This document shows, piece after piece, positions 16,643 through 24,593 of a DNA stretch of 64,000 bases. The stretch lies in assembly GCA_036946415.1 (NCBI GenBank), contig JAQIJD010000007.1, positions 1-64,000 on the forward strand, written 5' to 3'. How positions within the stretch are numbered: position 1 is the first letter of the stretch; the number at the start of each line of letters is the position of its first letter. Position numbers and translations under genes: made by a program. Below the pieces are notes generated by a model. The model was not told the origin of the DNA, made no database searches, and saw nothing but the letters and a program-made list of their open reading frames with translations. This DNA is from Sphingomonas_Q fennica_A. Lineage in GTDB: Bacteria; Pseudomonadota; Alphaproteobacteria; Sphingomonadales; Sphingomonadaceae.

Positions 16643-17089
16643 ATGAGCCTCACCCATCTCGGCCAGGCATCCGCCTTGCCCGCCAGCCCGGACGAAGCGG
16701 TGCTGGATTACGTGCCCAATCCGCGCCGCGGCCGCCCCTATCTGGTGCGCTTCACGGCGCCCGAATTCACCTCGCTCTGCCCTGTCACCGGCCAGCCCGA
16801 TTTCGCGCATCTGGTGATCGACTATGCACCGGCGGAGACGATCGTCGAATCGAAGTCGCTCAAGCTGTTCCTCGGCGCCTTCCGCAACCATGCCGCCTTC
16901 CACGAGGATTGCACCGTCGGCATCGGCGAGCGGCTGGCGGACGAGATGCGCCCCGTCTGGCTGCGTATCGGCGGCTATTGGTATCCGCGCGGCGGCATCC
17001 CGATCGACGTATTCTGGCAGTCCGGCCCGCCGCCCGAAGGGCTGTGGCTGCCGCCACAGGACGTGCCCGGCTATCGCGGCCGCGGCTGA
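16643..17089 (+). CDS. queF: NADPH-dependent 7-cyano-7-deazaguanine reductase QueF
   Basis: 148 aa, the short (YkvM-type) QueF form. It reduces preQ0 to preQ1 in queuosine synthesis. The catalytic cysteine is C46 in SLCPVTGQPDFA, with the ESKSLKLFLGAFRNHAAFHED substrate-binding segment and GGIPIDVFWQ at the C-terminus. Divergent from sseA; a small secreted protein gene follows 10 bp downstream. Confidence 0.95.
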   Translation: MSLTHLGQASALPASPDEAVLDYVPNPRRGRPYLVRFTAPEFTSLCPVTGQPDFAHLVIDYAPAETIVESKSLKLFLGAFRNHAAFHEDCTVGIGERLADEMRPVWLRIGGYWYPRGGIPIDVFWQSGPPPEGLWLPPQDVPGYRGRG

Positions 17090-17099
17090 CGGAGAGCTT

Positions 17100-17426
17100 A
17101 TGCGCGCCTTGCTTGCCATCCTGCCCCTGCTCGCCGCCGGCACGGCGGAAGCGGCACAGCCCAATCCGTTCAGCGATCGGCTGGCGGCGCTGCCCGAAAT
17201 GCAGCGCCGCGCCGTGCTGCGCCGCGCGATCCTCGACAACAAGATGGCCTGCAAGCCGATCGGCGGCGGCCGCTTCCAGCAGGATTATCGCAATCTGAAG
17301 ATGTGGACGGTGCGCTGCGGCCCGCGCCAGGACTATGCGATGTTCATCGGCCCGGATTCCTCCATCCAGGTCCGCCCCTGCCGCGATCTGCCCGGCCTGA
17401 AGCTGCCCGCCTGCAAGCTGGGCTGA
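17100..17426 (+). CDS. Small secreted hypothetical protein with four cysteines
   Basis: 108 aa. A signal peptide (LLAILPLLAAGTAEA) precedes a mature region with cysteines in NKMACKP, VRCGPRQDYAMFI, VRPCRD and LPACKLG, which could form two disulfides. The ATG follows a GGAGAGCTT ribosome site just after queF, so it is probably co-transcribed. No assigned function. Confidence 0.7.
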   Translation: MRALLAILPLLAAGTAEAAQPNPFSDRLAALPEMQRRAVLRRAILDNKMACKPIGGGRFQQDYRNLKMWTVRCGPRQDYAMFIGPDSSIQVRPCRDLPGLKLPACKLG

Positions 17427-17456
17427 GGGACCGGCACTAAACGCCATTCAGCCGAA

Positions 17457-17565
17457 CCTCCCCTCCCTGAAAGGGAGGGGCTGGGGGTGGGTTCGCTCGC
17501 GAGGCTCGGTCGCGTCCGTCAATTGGCGAACCCACCCCCGACCCCTCCCTTTCAGGGAGGGGAGG
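17457..17565. repeat. Large palindromic intergenic repeat
   Basis: Two ~40-bp arms (17457-17496 and 17526-17565) are nearly perfect inverted repeats. Each arm also holds a small palindrome of the form CCCTCCCTGAAAGGGAGGG. The 109-bp element sits between convergent genes, where it can act as a bidirectional terminator. Similar GGGAGGGG-rich elements are common in sphingomonad genomes. A short pyrimidine-rich stretch to 17635 holds no gene. Confidence 0.8.
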
Positions 17566-17635
17566 GCGAAGCGGTGGGTGCGCCCTGACCGATCATCACG
17601 GGAACGAAAGCATCCCGCCGCGCCTCGCCCCCCCC

Positions 17636-18097
17636 TCACCCGTGCACGCACACCTCGCCCGCACCGCGGCCGTCGAGCGTCGCCAGCTTGCCGTTCATCT
17701 TGCGGATCGTGGCGGACAGCGCCGCCATTTCCTCCGCGCTCAGCACCCCGAACACCGCGTCGGTCAGCGCGTGGCGCGCGCGCTCCGCACCGGCCAGCGC
17801 CTCCACCCCCGCCTCGGTGATGCTGATCCGCTTGGCCCGCCGGTCGGCAGGGTCGGGCGCGCGCGCGATCAGCCCCTCGCGCTCCAGCCGGTCGAGCGCC
17901 TCCGTCACCGTGCGCGGCGCCAGCTCGAACTCGGTCAGCACGTCGGCGGAGCGCACCGGCCCCGCCCGGCGGATGAAGCCCAGCAGCTTCGCCCGCGCCA
18001 GCGACGCCCCCTCCGCCCGCATCATCGCATCGATCACGCGGTGCGAGCGCAGATAGAAGTCGCGCAGGTCGTCCGACAATTCTATAGCGTTTGTCAT
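17636..18097 (-). CDS. MarR-family transcriptional regulator
   Basis: 153 aa from the ATG at 18097; in-frame ATGs at 18112 and 18130 are alternatives and none has a clear ribosome site. The winged helix-turn-helix includes VRSADVLTEFELAPRTVTEALDRLEREGLIARAPDPADRRAKRISIT in pieces, with the D-x-R-[AR]-K wing typical of MarR. It is divergent from an efflux operon, its probable target, as with EmrR-emrAB. Confidence 0.88.
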   Translation of the reverse strand: MTNAIELSDDLRDFYLRSHRVIDAMMRAEGASLARAKLLGFIRRAGPVRSADVLTEFELAPRTVTEALDRLEREGLIARAPDPADRRAKRISITEAGVEALAGAERARHALTDAVFGVLSAEEMAALSATIRKMNGKLATLDGRGAGEVCVHG

Positions 18098-18130
18098 ATC
18101 ATATGGGGCCATATAAAATGGGCTTGCCAT
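18093..18130. promoter_or_regulatory. AT-rich palindromic region between marR and the efflux operon
   Basis: A local AT-rich island holds CATATCATATG followed shortly by CCATATAAAATGG, both partly palindromic, in otherwise GC-rich DNA. It lies where divergent promoters and a MarR dimer site are expected and overlaps all candidate marR start codons. Exact operator bounds are uncertain by a few bases. Confidence 0.5.
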
Positions 18131-18185
18131 AAGCGGGATGGAGGCGCAAGAGGCGCGCCGCCGGCCCGTCGCCGGCGCAAGAGGT

Positions 18186-19343
18186 ATGATGGCCGAAACC
18201 CCCGCCCCCGCCGACGACGCTGCCGAGGCCGACGCGCCCGGCCCCGACAAGCGCCCCTCGCCGCTGAAGCGCCCTGCCGTGCGGCTGGCGCTGCTTGCCG
18301 CGCTGGCGGTGCTCCTGGTGCTGCTGGTCGTCTGGTTCGTCCGCCACCAGACCTACGGCCGCTTCCAGCAATCGACCAACGACGCCTATCTGCGCGCCGA
18401 CGCCGTTACCGTATCCCCGCGTATCTCCGGCTATGTCGAACAGGTGCTGGTGCGCGACAATCAGGACGTGCGCGCCGGCCAGCCGCTCGTCCGCATCGAC
18501 CCGCGCGACTATCGCGCGCAGGCGGCCGAGGCGGACGCGCAGATCCGCGTGGCGCAGGCGAATGTCGAAAATGTCCGTGCGACCATCGCCGAACAGCGCG
18601 CCGCGATCACGCAGGCGGCAGCCCAACTGGCGGCGGCCGAGAATGACGCGCGCTTCGCCGCATCCGAGGTCGAACGCTACACGCCGCTCGCCGCCTCCGG
18701 GGCGGAGACGCGCGAGCGGCTCGCCACCCTGCGCAATCAGGCAGCCCAGGCCGCCCAGCAGGCGGCGGCGCAGCGCGCGGCGCTCGTCATCGCCCGCCGC
18801 CGGATCGGATCGCTGGAAGCGCAGATCGCGCAAGGGCAGGCACAGGGGGCCGCGGCGCAGGCGCAGCGCGAGGCGGCCGGCGTCAACGTCGGCGCCACGA
18901 TCGTGCGCGCCAGCGTCGCCGGCCGGATCGGCAGCCGCACGGTGCGGCCGGGCCAGTTCGTCCAGGCGGGCACGCGGATGATGTCGGTCGTGCCGCTGTC
19001 GGGCATCTACGTCATCGCCAATTTCAAGGAGACGCAGATCGGGGCGATGCGCATCGGCCAGCCCGCGCATATCGAGGTGGACGCGCTGCCCGGCGTCGAT
19101 CTGCGCGGCCATGTCGACAGCCTGTCGCCCGGCACCGGCGCGGAATTCTCGATCCTGCCGCCGCAGAACGCCACCGGCAATTTCACCAAGATCGTCCAGC
19201 GCGTGCCCGTCCGCATCGCGGTCGATGCCGGGCCGGCGGCGCGGGCGGTGCTGGTGCCCGGCCTGTCGGTCGAGGTGACGGTCGACACGCGTTCGGCCAA
19301 GGGCGCCGTCAAGGACATCGCCGAACAGGAAGAGCAACGGTGA
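18186..19343 (+). CDS. emrA: EmrA-type membrane-fusion (HlyD family) efflux subunit
   Basis: 385 aa. A short cytosolic tail and one transmembrane helix (about residues 33-52) precede the periplasmic part: a biotinyl-lipoyl-like segment (AVTVSPRISGYVEQVLVRDNQ), a long alpha-helical coiled-coil hairpin (about 100-215) and beta-barrel segments (GQFVQAGTRMMSVVP). It links the inner-membrane pump to the outer-membrane channel. The start is the first of two adjacent ATGs after AGAGG. Its stop overlaps the next gene's GTG. Confidence 0.9.
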   Translation: MMAETPAPADDAAEADAPGPDKRPSPLKRPAVRLALLAALAVLLVLLVVWFVRHQTYGRFQQSTNDAYLRADAVTVSPRISGYVEQVLVRDNQDVRAGQPLVRIDPRDYRAQAAEADAQIRVAQANVENVRATIAEQRAAITQAAAQLAAAENDARFAASEVERYTPLAASGAETRERLATLRNQAAQAAQQAAAQRAALVIARRRIGSLEAQIAQGQAQGAAAQAQREAAGVNVGATIVRASVAGRIGSRTVRPGQFVQAGTRMMSVVPLSGIYVIANFKETQIGAMRIGQPAHIEVDALPGVDLRGHVDSLSPGTGAEFSILPPQNATGNFTKIVQRVPVRIAVDAGPAARAVLVPGLSVEVTVDTRSAKGAVKDIAEQEEQR

Positions 19344-20899
19344 GCAAGGCCGCCGCCGCGCCGGCCCCGGAGGCGGAGCCGAAGGCCGATGCCGCGGCGT
19401 GGCTGGCGGTGGCGGCGGGCACGATCGGCGCCTTCATGGCGACGCTCGACATCTCGATCGTCAATTCCTCGCTCCCCACCATCCAGGGCGAGATCGGGGC
19501 CAGCGGCACCGAGGGGACGTGGATCGCCACCGCCTATCTGGTGGCGGAGATCGTCATCATCCCGCTCTCCGGCTGGCTGACGCGGCTGCTCGGCCTGCGC
19601 ACCTTCCTGCTGATCGCCGCCACCCTGTTCACCGGCTTCTCGATCCTCTGCGGCATCTCGACGACGCTGCCGATGATGATCGTCGGCCGCGTGGGGCAAG
19701 GCTTCACCGGCGGGGCGATGATCCCGACCGCGCAGACGATCATCGCCACCCGCCTGCCGCGCCACCAGCAGCCGATCGGCATTTCGATGTTCGGGGCGAC
19801 GGCGGTGCTGGGGCCGGTGATCGGTCCGGTCGTGGGCGGCTGGCTGACCGAGAACGTCAGCTGGCATTACGCCTTCTTCCTCAACATCCCCGTCTGCGTC
19901 GCGCTGATCGCGCTGCTGCTGATCGGCCTGCCGCACCAGAAGGCCAAGCTCGACGAATTCTTCCGCGCCGACTGGCTCGGCATCGCCGGCCTCGCCCTCG
20001 GCCTCGGCGGGCTGACGGTGGTGCTGGAAGAGGGCGAGCGCGAGCAATGGTTCGATTCGGCCGAGATCGTGTGGCTCACCATCACGTCCGTGGTCGGCTT
20101 CTGCCTGCTGTTCGCGGGGCAGATCGTCGCGCGCCGGCCGGTCATCCGCCTCGCCTTGCTGCGCAACCGCCAGTTCGCCAGCGTCGTCGTGATGGTCACG
20201 ATCGTCGGCATGGTGATCTACGGCACGTCCTACGTCATCCCGCAGTTCCTCGCCTCGATCGCCGGCTACAACGCGCTGCAATCGGGGATCATCGTGCTGC
20301 TGTCGGGCATCCCGAGCCTGATCTTCATCGCCATCACGCCGATCCTGATCCGCCATATCGACATCCGCATCGCGGTCGGCTTCGGCATGTTCATGCTGAT
20401 GCTGTCGGCCTGGCTGGAGACGGACCTGACGGCGCTGTCGACCGGCGGCAATTTCGTCGAATCGCAGCTGATGCGCGGCACCGGCACGATCTTCGCGATG
20501 CTGTTCCTCAATCAGGCGGCGGTCCAGTCCGTGCCCCGCGAGGAGGCGGCCGACGCCGCCGGCCTCTACAACACCTTCCGCAACCTGGGCGGATCGCTGG
20601 CGCTGGCCGGCATCGCCGTCATCCAGGATCAGCGGCTGTGGCTGCACGAGCGGCGGCTGGAAGAGACGCTGACCGCCAATTCGGGCGCGGTGCAGGATTA
20701 TCTGTCCGCGCAGGGTGCGGCGCTGGGCGGGGAGGACGCCGCGATCCGCGCGCTCGGCGGCACCGTCCAGGTGCAGGCGCTGACGATGACCTATATCGAC
20801 CTGTTCTGGATCCTCGCCGTCCTCGTCGCCGTCGTCTCCCCGCTGATCCTGTTCCTGAGACCGCTCCAGCGCGGCCGCCCGCCCGCTGCCGCGCATTGA
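19340..20899 (+). CDS. emrB: EmrB/QacA-type MFS drug efflux pump (DHA2, 14 TM)
   Basis: 519 aa. Proton-driven exporter of the DHA2 family. Visible motifs are LDISIVNSSLPTIQGEIGAS in TM1 (motif D1), GWLTRLLGLRTFLL (motif A-like) and GATAVLGPVIGPVVGGWL in TM5 (motif C, antiporter signature). The GTG start overlaps the emrA stop (GTGA). It forms a tripartite pump with its two neighbours; the substrate is unknown. Confidence 0.92.
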   Translation: MSKAAAAPAPEAEPKADAAAWLAVAAGTIGAFMATLDISIVNSSLPTIQGEIGASGTEGTWIATAYLVAEIVIIPLSGWLTRLLGLRTFLLIAATLFTGFSILCGISTTLPMMIVGRVGQGFTGGAMIPTAQTIIATRLPRHQQPIGISMFGATAVLGPVIGPVVGGWLTENVSWHYAFFLNIPVCVALIALLLIGLPHQKAKLDEFFRADWLGIAGLALGLGGLTVVLEEGEREQWFDSAEIVWLTITSVVGFCLLFAGQIVARRPVIRLALLRNRQFASVVVMVTIVGMVIYGTSYVIPQFLASIAGYNALQSGIIVLLSGIPSLIFIAITPILIRHIDIRIAVGFGMFMLMLSAWLETDLTALSTGGNFVESQLMRGTGTIFAMLFLNQAAVQSVPREEAADAAGLYNTFRNLGGSLALAGIAVIQDQRLWLHERRLEETLTANSGAVQDYLSAQGAALGGEDAAIRALGGTVQVQALTMTYIDLFWILAVLVAVVSPLILFLRPLQRGRPPAAAH

Positions 20900-20907
20900 G
20901 GATACCC

Positions 20908-22356
20908 ATGGCCATCGCCCCCCGCTCCGCCCTCGCCCTCCTGCCGCTGCTGCTCGCCGGCTGCACGGTCGGCCCCGATTATGCCGGCCCGCCGCAATCG
21001 CCGGGCGGCACGCCGGCCGGCTTCGCCCGCGCTACGGCCGAGACGCCGGCCACCGCGGTCGCCGTCGCCGAATGGTGGCGGACGCTCGGCGATCCGACGC
21101 TCGACGCGCTGATCGCGCGCGGGCTGGCCGCCAACCCGGACGTCGCCGTCGCCACCGCGCGGCTGCGGCAGGCGCGCGGCGCGCTCCGCCTCGATCGCGC
21201 CAATCAGGCGCCGTCGGTCAACGCGCTCGCCGTCTACGCCCACGCCCGCCTGCCGGGGATCGACCTGGGGTCCGCGGAGGAAGGCGACAGCGGCAGCGAT
21301 GGCGGCGGGGGCACCAGCAACCTCGATTTCTACAATCTCGGCTTCGATGCGAGCTGGGAGATCGATCTGTTCGGCGGCAAGCGCCGCACGGTGGAGGCGG
21401 CGCGCGCCCGCCTCGCCGCGGCGGAGGCGAACCGCGACGACGTGCTCGTCACCCTCACCGCCGAAATCGCCACCGCCTACGTCAATCTGCGCGACCGGCA
21501 GCAGCGCATCGCCCTCAACCGCCAGTCGGTCGAACGGCAGCAGCAGATGCTGGCGCTGACCGAACAGCGCCTGCGTCAGGGCACCGCCTCCCGCCTCGAA
21601 GTCGCGCGCCTCACCGCCCAGCTCGATTCGACGCGCGCCGACATCACGCCCTTGAATGCCGAGCGCGACGCCTATCTCGATCAGCTCGCCACGCTGACGG
21701 GCGATGCCCCCGGCACGCTCGATGCGACGCTGACGCCCGTCGCCGCGCTGCCGCTGCCGCCCGCCGCGGTCGCGATCGGCGATCCCGCCGCCCTCCTCCG
21801 GCGCCGGCCCGACGTGCGCGCCGCCGAACGCCAGCTCGCGGCCGAAACCGCGCGCGTCGGCGTGGCGGAGGCGGCGCGCTTCCCCTCGATCAGCCTGATG
21901 GGGATCATCGGCATCGGCGGCACCCGCCTGGGCGACTTGAGCGATCTCGACAATTTCGCGCTGATCGCCGCACCCCAGTTGCGCTGGAGCTTCCTTGATT
22001 TCGGCCGCAACCGCGCCCGCGTCGAACAGGCCAAGGGCGTGCGCGACGAGGCCGAGGCGCGCTATCGCGCCGCGGTGCTGGTCGCGCTGCGCGATGCGGA
22101 GGGCGCGCTCAGCCGCTTCCGCTACCGGCGGATGACGGTGGCGACGCTCGCCCGCGCCAAGGCCTCGGCCGATCTCGCCACCGATCTGGCGGCCGAGCGC
22201 TATCGCGCCGGCACCTCGACGCTGATCGACCTGCTCGACAGCCAGCGCCAGCAGATCGCCGCCGCCCAGAACCTCTCGATCGCCGAAGCCGGCCTCACGC
22301 AGGATTTCGTGGCGATCCAAAAGGCGCTGGGTCTCGGCTGGGCGGCGCCGGCGTGA
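20908..22356 (+). CDS. Outer-membrane efflux lipoprotein (NodT/OprM family)
   Basis: 482 aa. A lipoprotein signal peptide ends in the lipobox LLAGC. Two outer-membrane efflux domains follow, with the WWRTLGDPTLDALIARGLAANPDV start typical of RND/EmrAB partner channels, long helices and the repeated LRQGTASRLEVAR / YRAGTSTLIDLLDSQRQ motif. It gives the MarR-emrAB locus its own exit duct. The ATG at 20908 is 8 bp after emrB. Confidence 0.92.
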   Translation: MAIAPRSALALLPLLLAGCTVGPDYAGPPQSPGGTPAGFARATAETPATAVAVAEWWRTLGDPTLDALIARGLAANPDVAVATARLRQARGALRLDRANQAPSVNALAVYAHARLPGIDLGSAEEGDSGSDGGGGTSNLDFYNLGFDASWEIDLFGGKRRTVEAARARLAAAEANRDDVLVTLTAEIATAYVNLRDRQQRIALNRQSVERQQQMLALTEQRLRQGTASRLEVARLTAQLDSTRADITPLNAERDAYLDQLATLTGDAPGTLDATLTPVAALPLPPAAVAIGDPAALLRRRPDVRAAERQLAAETARVGVAEAARFPSISLMGIIGIGGTRLGDLSDLDNFALIAAPQLRWSFLDFGRNRARVEQAKGVRDEAEARYRAAVLVALRDAEGALSRFRYRRMTVATLARAKASADLATDLAAERYRAGTSTLIDLLDSQRQQIAAAQNLSIAEAGLTQDFVAIQKALGLGWAAPA

Positions 22357-22376
22357 AACGTTCGATCGGTCCGGCT

Positions 22377-22486
22377 CCGTTCGTGCTGAGTAGGGGCTGA
22401 GCGAAGTCGAAGACCCGTATCGAAGCACCGCCGCGCGCGAGGCCGCCCTTCGATACGCTGCCAGGGCAGCTACTCAGGACGAACGG
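22377..22486. repeat. Intergenic palindromic repeat, family A
   Basis: Left end CCGTTCGTGCTGAGTAG, right end CTACTCAGGACGAACGG, with internal TCGAAG...TATCGAAG and CTTCGATAC motifs. The same design recurs at 25941-26054 and 61643-61745. It lies after the efflux operon, where it may help end transcription. Confidence 0.8.
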
Positions 22487-22582
22487 ATCGGGTAGGTCCG
22501 ATGCCCCCCCTTACCCCAGCAGCGCCACCGCCGCCCCGAACCCGTCCAGCCGGCATCCACCGGCCGGCATTGCGATATCAGA

Positions 22583-22797
22583 ATGTTCGCGCAGAGACGC
22601 AGAGGCGCAGAGGGGGTATCCCCCGGCCGCAACGCGGCCCTCAAAAAGCGGCCTGCGGCCCCAGCGATGGGCTGCCGCGCGCGCAACACCTCCGCGTCTC
22701 TGCGCCTCTGCGCGAACACGCCTTTTTCCCTGCTACCAAGCCCCGCCGCCGCCCCGCGCGCTACACGTCCGCGTCTCCGCGCCTCCGCGCGAACACA
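22583..22797. repeat. Intergenic palindromic repeat, family D, three arms
   Basis: Arms at about 22583-22615 (TTCGCGCAGAGACGCAGAGG), 22689-22719 (CCTCCGCGTCTCTGCGCCTC) and 22767-22797 (CGCGTCTCCGCGCCTCCGCG). The first is inverted to the other two. This matches 12526-12648. Together with the family A element it fills the whole interval between the efflux operon and hisN; no gene is seen there. Confidence 0.75.
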
Positions 22798-22804
22798 CCT
22801 TCCG

Positions 22805-23572
22805 TTACCCCAGCAGCGCCACCGAAGCCGCGATCAGCCCCGCATCGCCCGCCGCGATCACCCGCCCGTCGCTGGCCGCGGTGAGCGGCGCGCCGGTCCA
22901 GTCGGTCATCCGCCCGCCGGCGCCCTCCACCACCGGCACCAGCGCCGCGAAATCGTAGAGTTTCAGCCCCGCCTCGATCACGAGGTCGAGGTGCCCCGCC
23001 GCCAGCAGCCCGTAATTGTAGCAATCCCCGCCCCACAACGTATCGCGCGCCGCGGCCGACACGCGATCGAAGGCGGCGAGGCTGTCGCCCGCCAGATAAT
23101 TCGGCCCGGTCGTCGCCAGATGCGCCTCGGCCAGCCGCGGGCAAGCGCGCACGGCGACGGGCGCGCCGTTCAGCGTCGTCGCCCGTCCCGCCGCCCCCAG
23201 CCAGCGCTCGTTCTGGATCGGCTGGTCGATCACCCCCAGCACCGGCACGCCGTCTTCCAGCAGCGCCACCAAAGTCCCGAAGATCGCCCGTCCCGCCACG
23301 AAGGATCGCGTCCCGTCGATCGGGTCGAGCACCCAGACGCGCGCCGCCCCGGGCCGGTCGGCGCCATATTCCTCGCCGATCACGCCGTCTTGCGGGCGCT
23401 CGGCGGCGAGGATCGCGCGCATCGCCGCTTCCGCCGCGCGATCCGCCTCGGTGACGGGCGAGGCGTCGGCCTTGGCCTCCATCGCGAACGGGCGGCGGAA
23501 GAAGGGGCGGATCGCCGCCCCCGCCGCGTCCGCCAGCCGCCCCGCCAGCGCGATGTCGGCTTGGCGATCCAT
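22805..23572 (-). CDS. hisN: Inositol monophosphatase-superfamily phosphatase, HisN-like (histidinol-phosphatase)
   Basis: 255 aa. Metal-binding motifs of the IMPase family are present: GEEYG (Glu), WVLDPIDGTRSF (D-P-I-D-G-T) and, near the C-terminus, LKLYDFAALVPVVEGAGG (family W/Y-D-xx-A). The GGDCYNYGLLAAGHLD segment is typical of the HisN branch, so L-histidinol-phosphate is the likely substrate, although inositol-phosphate or other activity cannot be excluded. The start ATG overlaps the prs stop (ATGA). Confidence 0.8.
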   Translation of the reverse strand: MDRQADIALAGRLADAAGAAIRPFFRRPFAMEAKADASPVTEADRAAEAAMRAILAAERPQDGVIGEEYGADRPGAARVWVLDPIDGTRSFVAGRAIFGTLVALLEDGVPVLGVIDQPIQNERWLGAAGRATTLNGAPVAVRACPRLAEAHLATTGPNYLAGDSLAAFDRVSAAARDTLWGGDCYNYGLLAAGHLDLVIEAGLKLYDFAALVPVVEGAGGRMTDWTGAPLTAASDGRVIAAGDAGLIAASVALLG

Positions 23573-24507
23573 CAGTCGAACAGCGAGGAGACGGAGCTTT
23601 CGTCGGCGATGCGGCGGATCGCCTTGGCGAGCAGCGGCGCGATCGACAGCGGGCGGATGCGCCCGCTCGCCTCCACCGCCGCGGTCGGCTCGATCGAATC
23701 GGTGATGACCAGCTCGGTCAGCGCGGACCCATCGACCCGCGCGACCGCCCCGCCGGACAGCACGCCGTGCGTCACATAGGCGACCACCTCTTCCGCCCCC
23801 GCCGCCTTCAGCGCCGCCGCGGCATTGCACAGCGTGCCGGCCGAATCGACGATATCGTCGTGCAGGATGCAGAAGCGCCCGGCGACGTCGCCGATGATGT
23901 TCATCACCTCCGATTCGCCCGCCCGCTCGCGCCGCTTGTCGACGATGGCGAGGGGGGCGTTGCCGAGCCGCTTGGAGAGCGCGCGCGCCCGCACCACCCC
24001 GCCCACGTCGGGCGAGACGACCATCAGGTTGCGGTCGCCGAACCGCTCGCGGATGTCGGTCGACATCACGGGCGCGGCATAGAGATTGTCGGTCGGGATA
24101 TCGAAGAAGCCCTGGATCTGCCCGGCGTGGAGATCGACCGACAGCACCCGGTCCGCCCCCGCCACGGTAACGAGATTGGCGACCAGCTTGGCCGAGATCG
24201 GCGTGCGCGGCCCCGGCTTCCGGTCCTGCCGGGCATAGCCGAAATAGGGGACGACGGCGGTGATCCGCTTGGCCGATGCGCGGCGCAACGCATCGATGCA
24301 GATCAGCAATTCCATCAGATTGTCGTTGGCGGGAAAGCCGGTCGATTGCAGCACGAACACGTCCTCGCCGCGGACGTTCTCGTTGATCTCGACGAACACC
24401 TCCTCGTCGGCGAAGCGGCGGACCGAGGCGTTGGTCAGCGACACGTCCAGCTCGTCGGCGATGGCGCGCGCCAGCGGCAGATTGGCGTTGCCGGTCATCA
24501 ACTTCAT
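23572..24507 (-). CDS. prs: Ribose-phosphate pyrophosphokinase
   Basis: 311 aa. Makes PRPP from ribose 5-phosphate and ATP, feeding histidine, tryptophan, nucleotide and NAD synthesis. Signatures are FADEEVFVEI, VPYFGYARQDRK (ATP site), VLSVDLHAGQIQGFF and the PRPP-loop segment CILHDDIVDSAGTL. Length is standard. Sharing a transcript with hisN is logical because PRPP is the histidine precursor. Divergent from gltX. Confidence 0.97.
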   Translation of the reverse strand: MKLMTGNANLPLARAIADELDVSLTNASVRRFADEEVFVEINENVRGEDVFVLQSTGFPANDNLMELLICIDALRRASAKRITAVVPYFGYARQDRKPGPRTPISAKLVANLVTVAGADRVLSVDLHAGQIQGFFDIPTDNLYAAPVMSTDIRERFGDRNLMVVSPDVGGVVRARALSKRLGNAPLAIVDKRRERAGESEVMNIIGDVAGRFCILHDDIVDSAGTLCNAAAALKAAGAEEVVAYVTHGVLSGGAVARVDGSALTELVITDSIEPTAAVEASGRIRPLSIAPLLAKAIRRIADESSVSSLFD

Positions 24508-24593
24508 CGTCGGTCCCCCCTCACGAGCGCGGGCGCCTTACCGCGGCCGGGCGGTGGTGGCGAGAGGGGATCGGCACTGGTAGGGCGGCGGCC

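Noticed and set aside
22805..23572. Inositol monophosphatase as part of the inositol island
   Set aside because: It is 19 kb away, coupled to prs, and its motifs fit the HisN branch better. A link to inositol catabolism is not supported.
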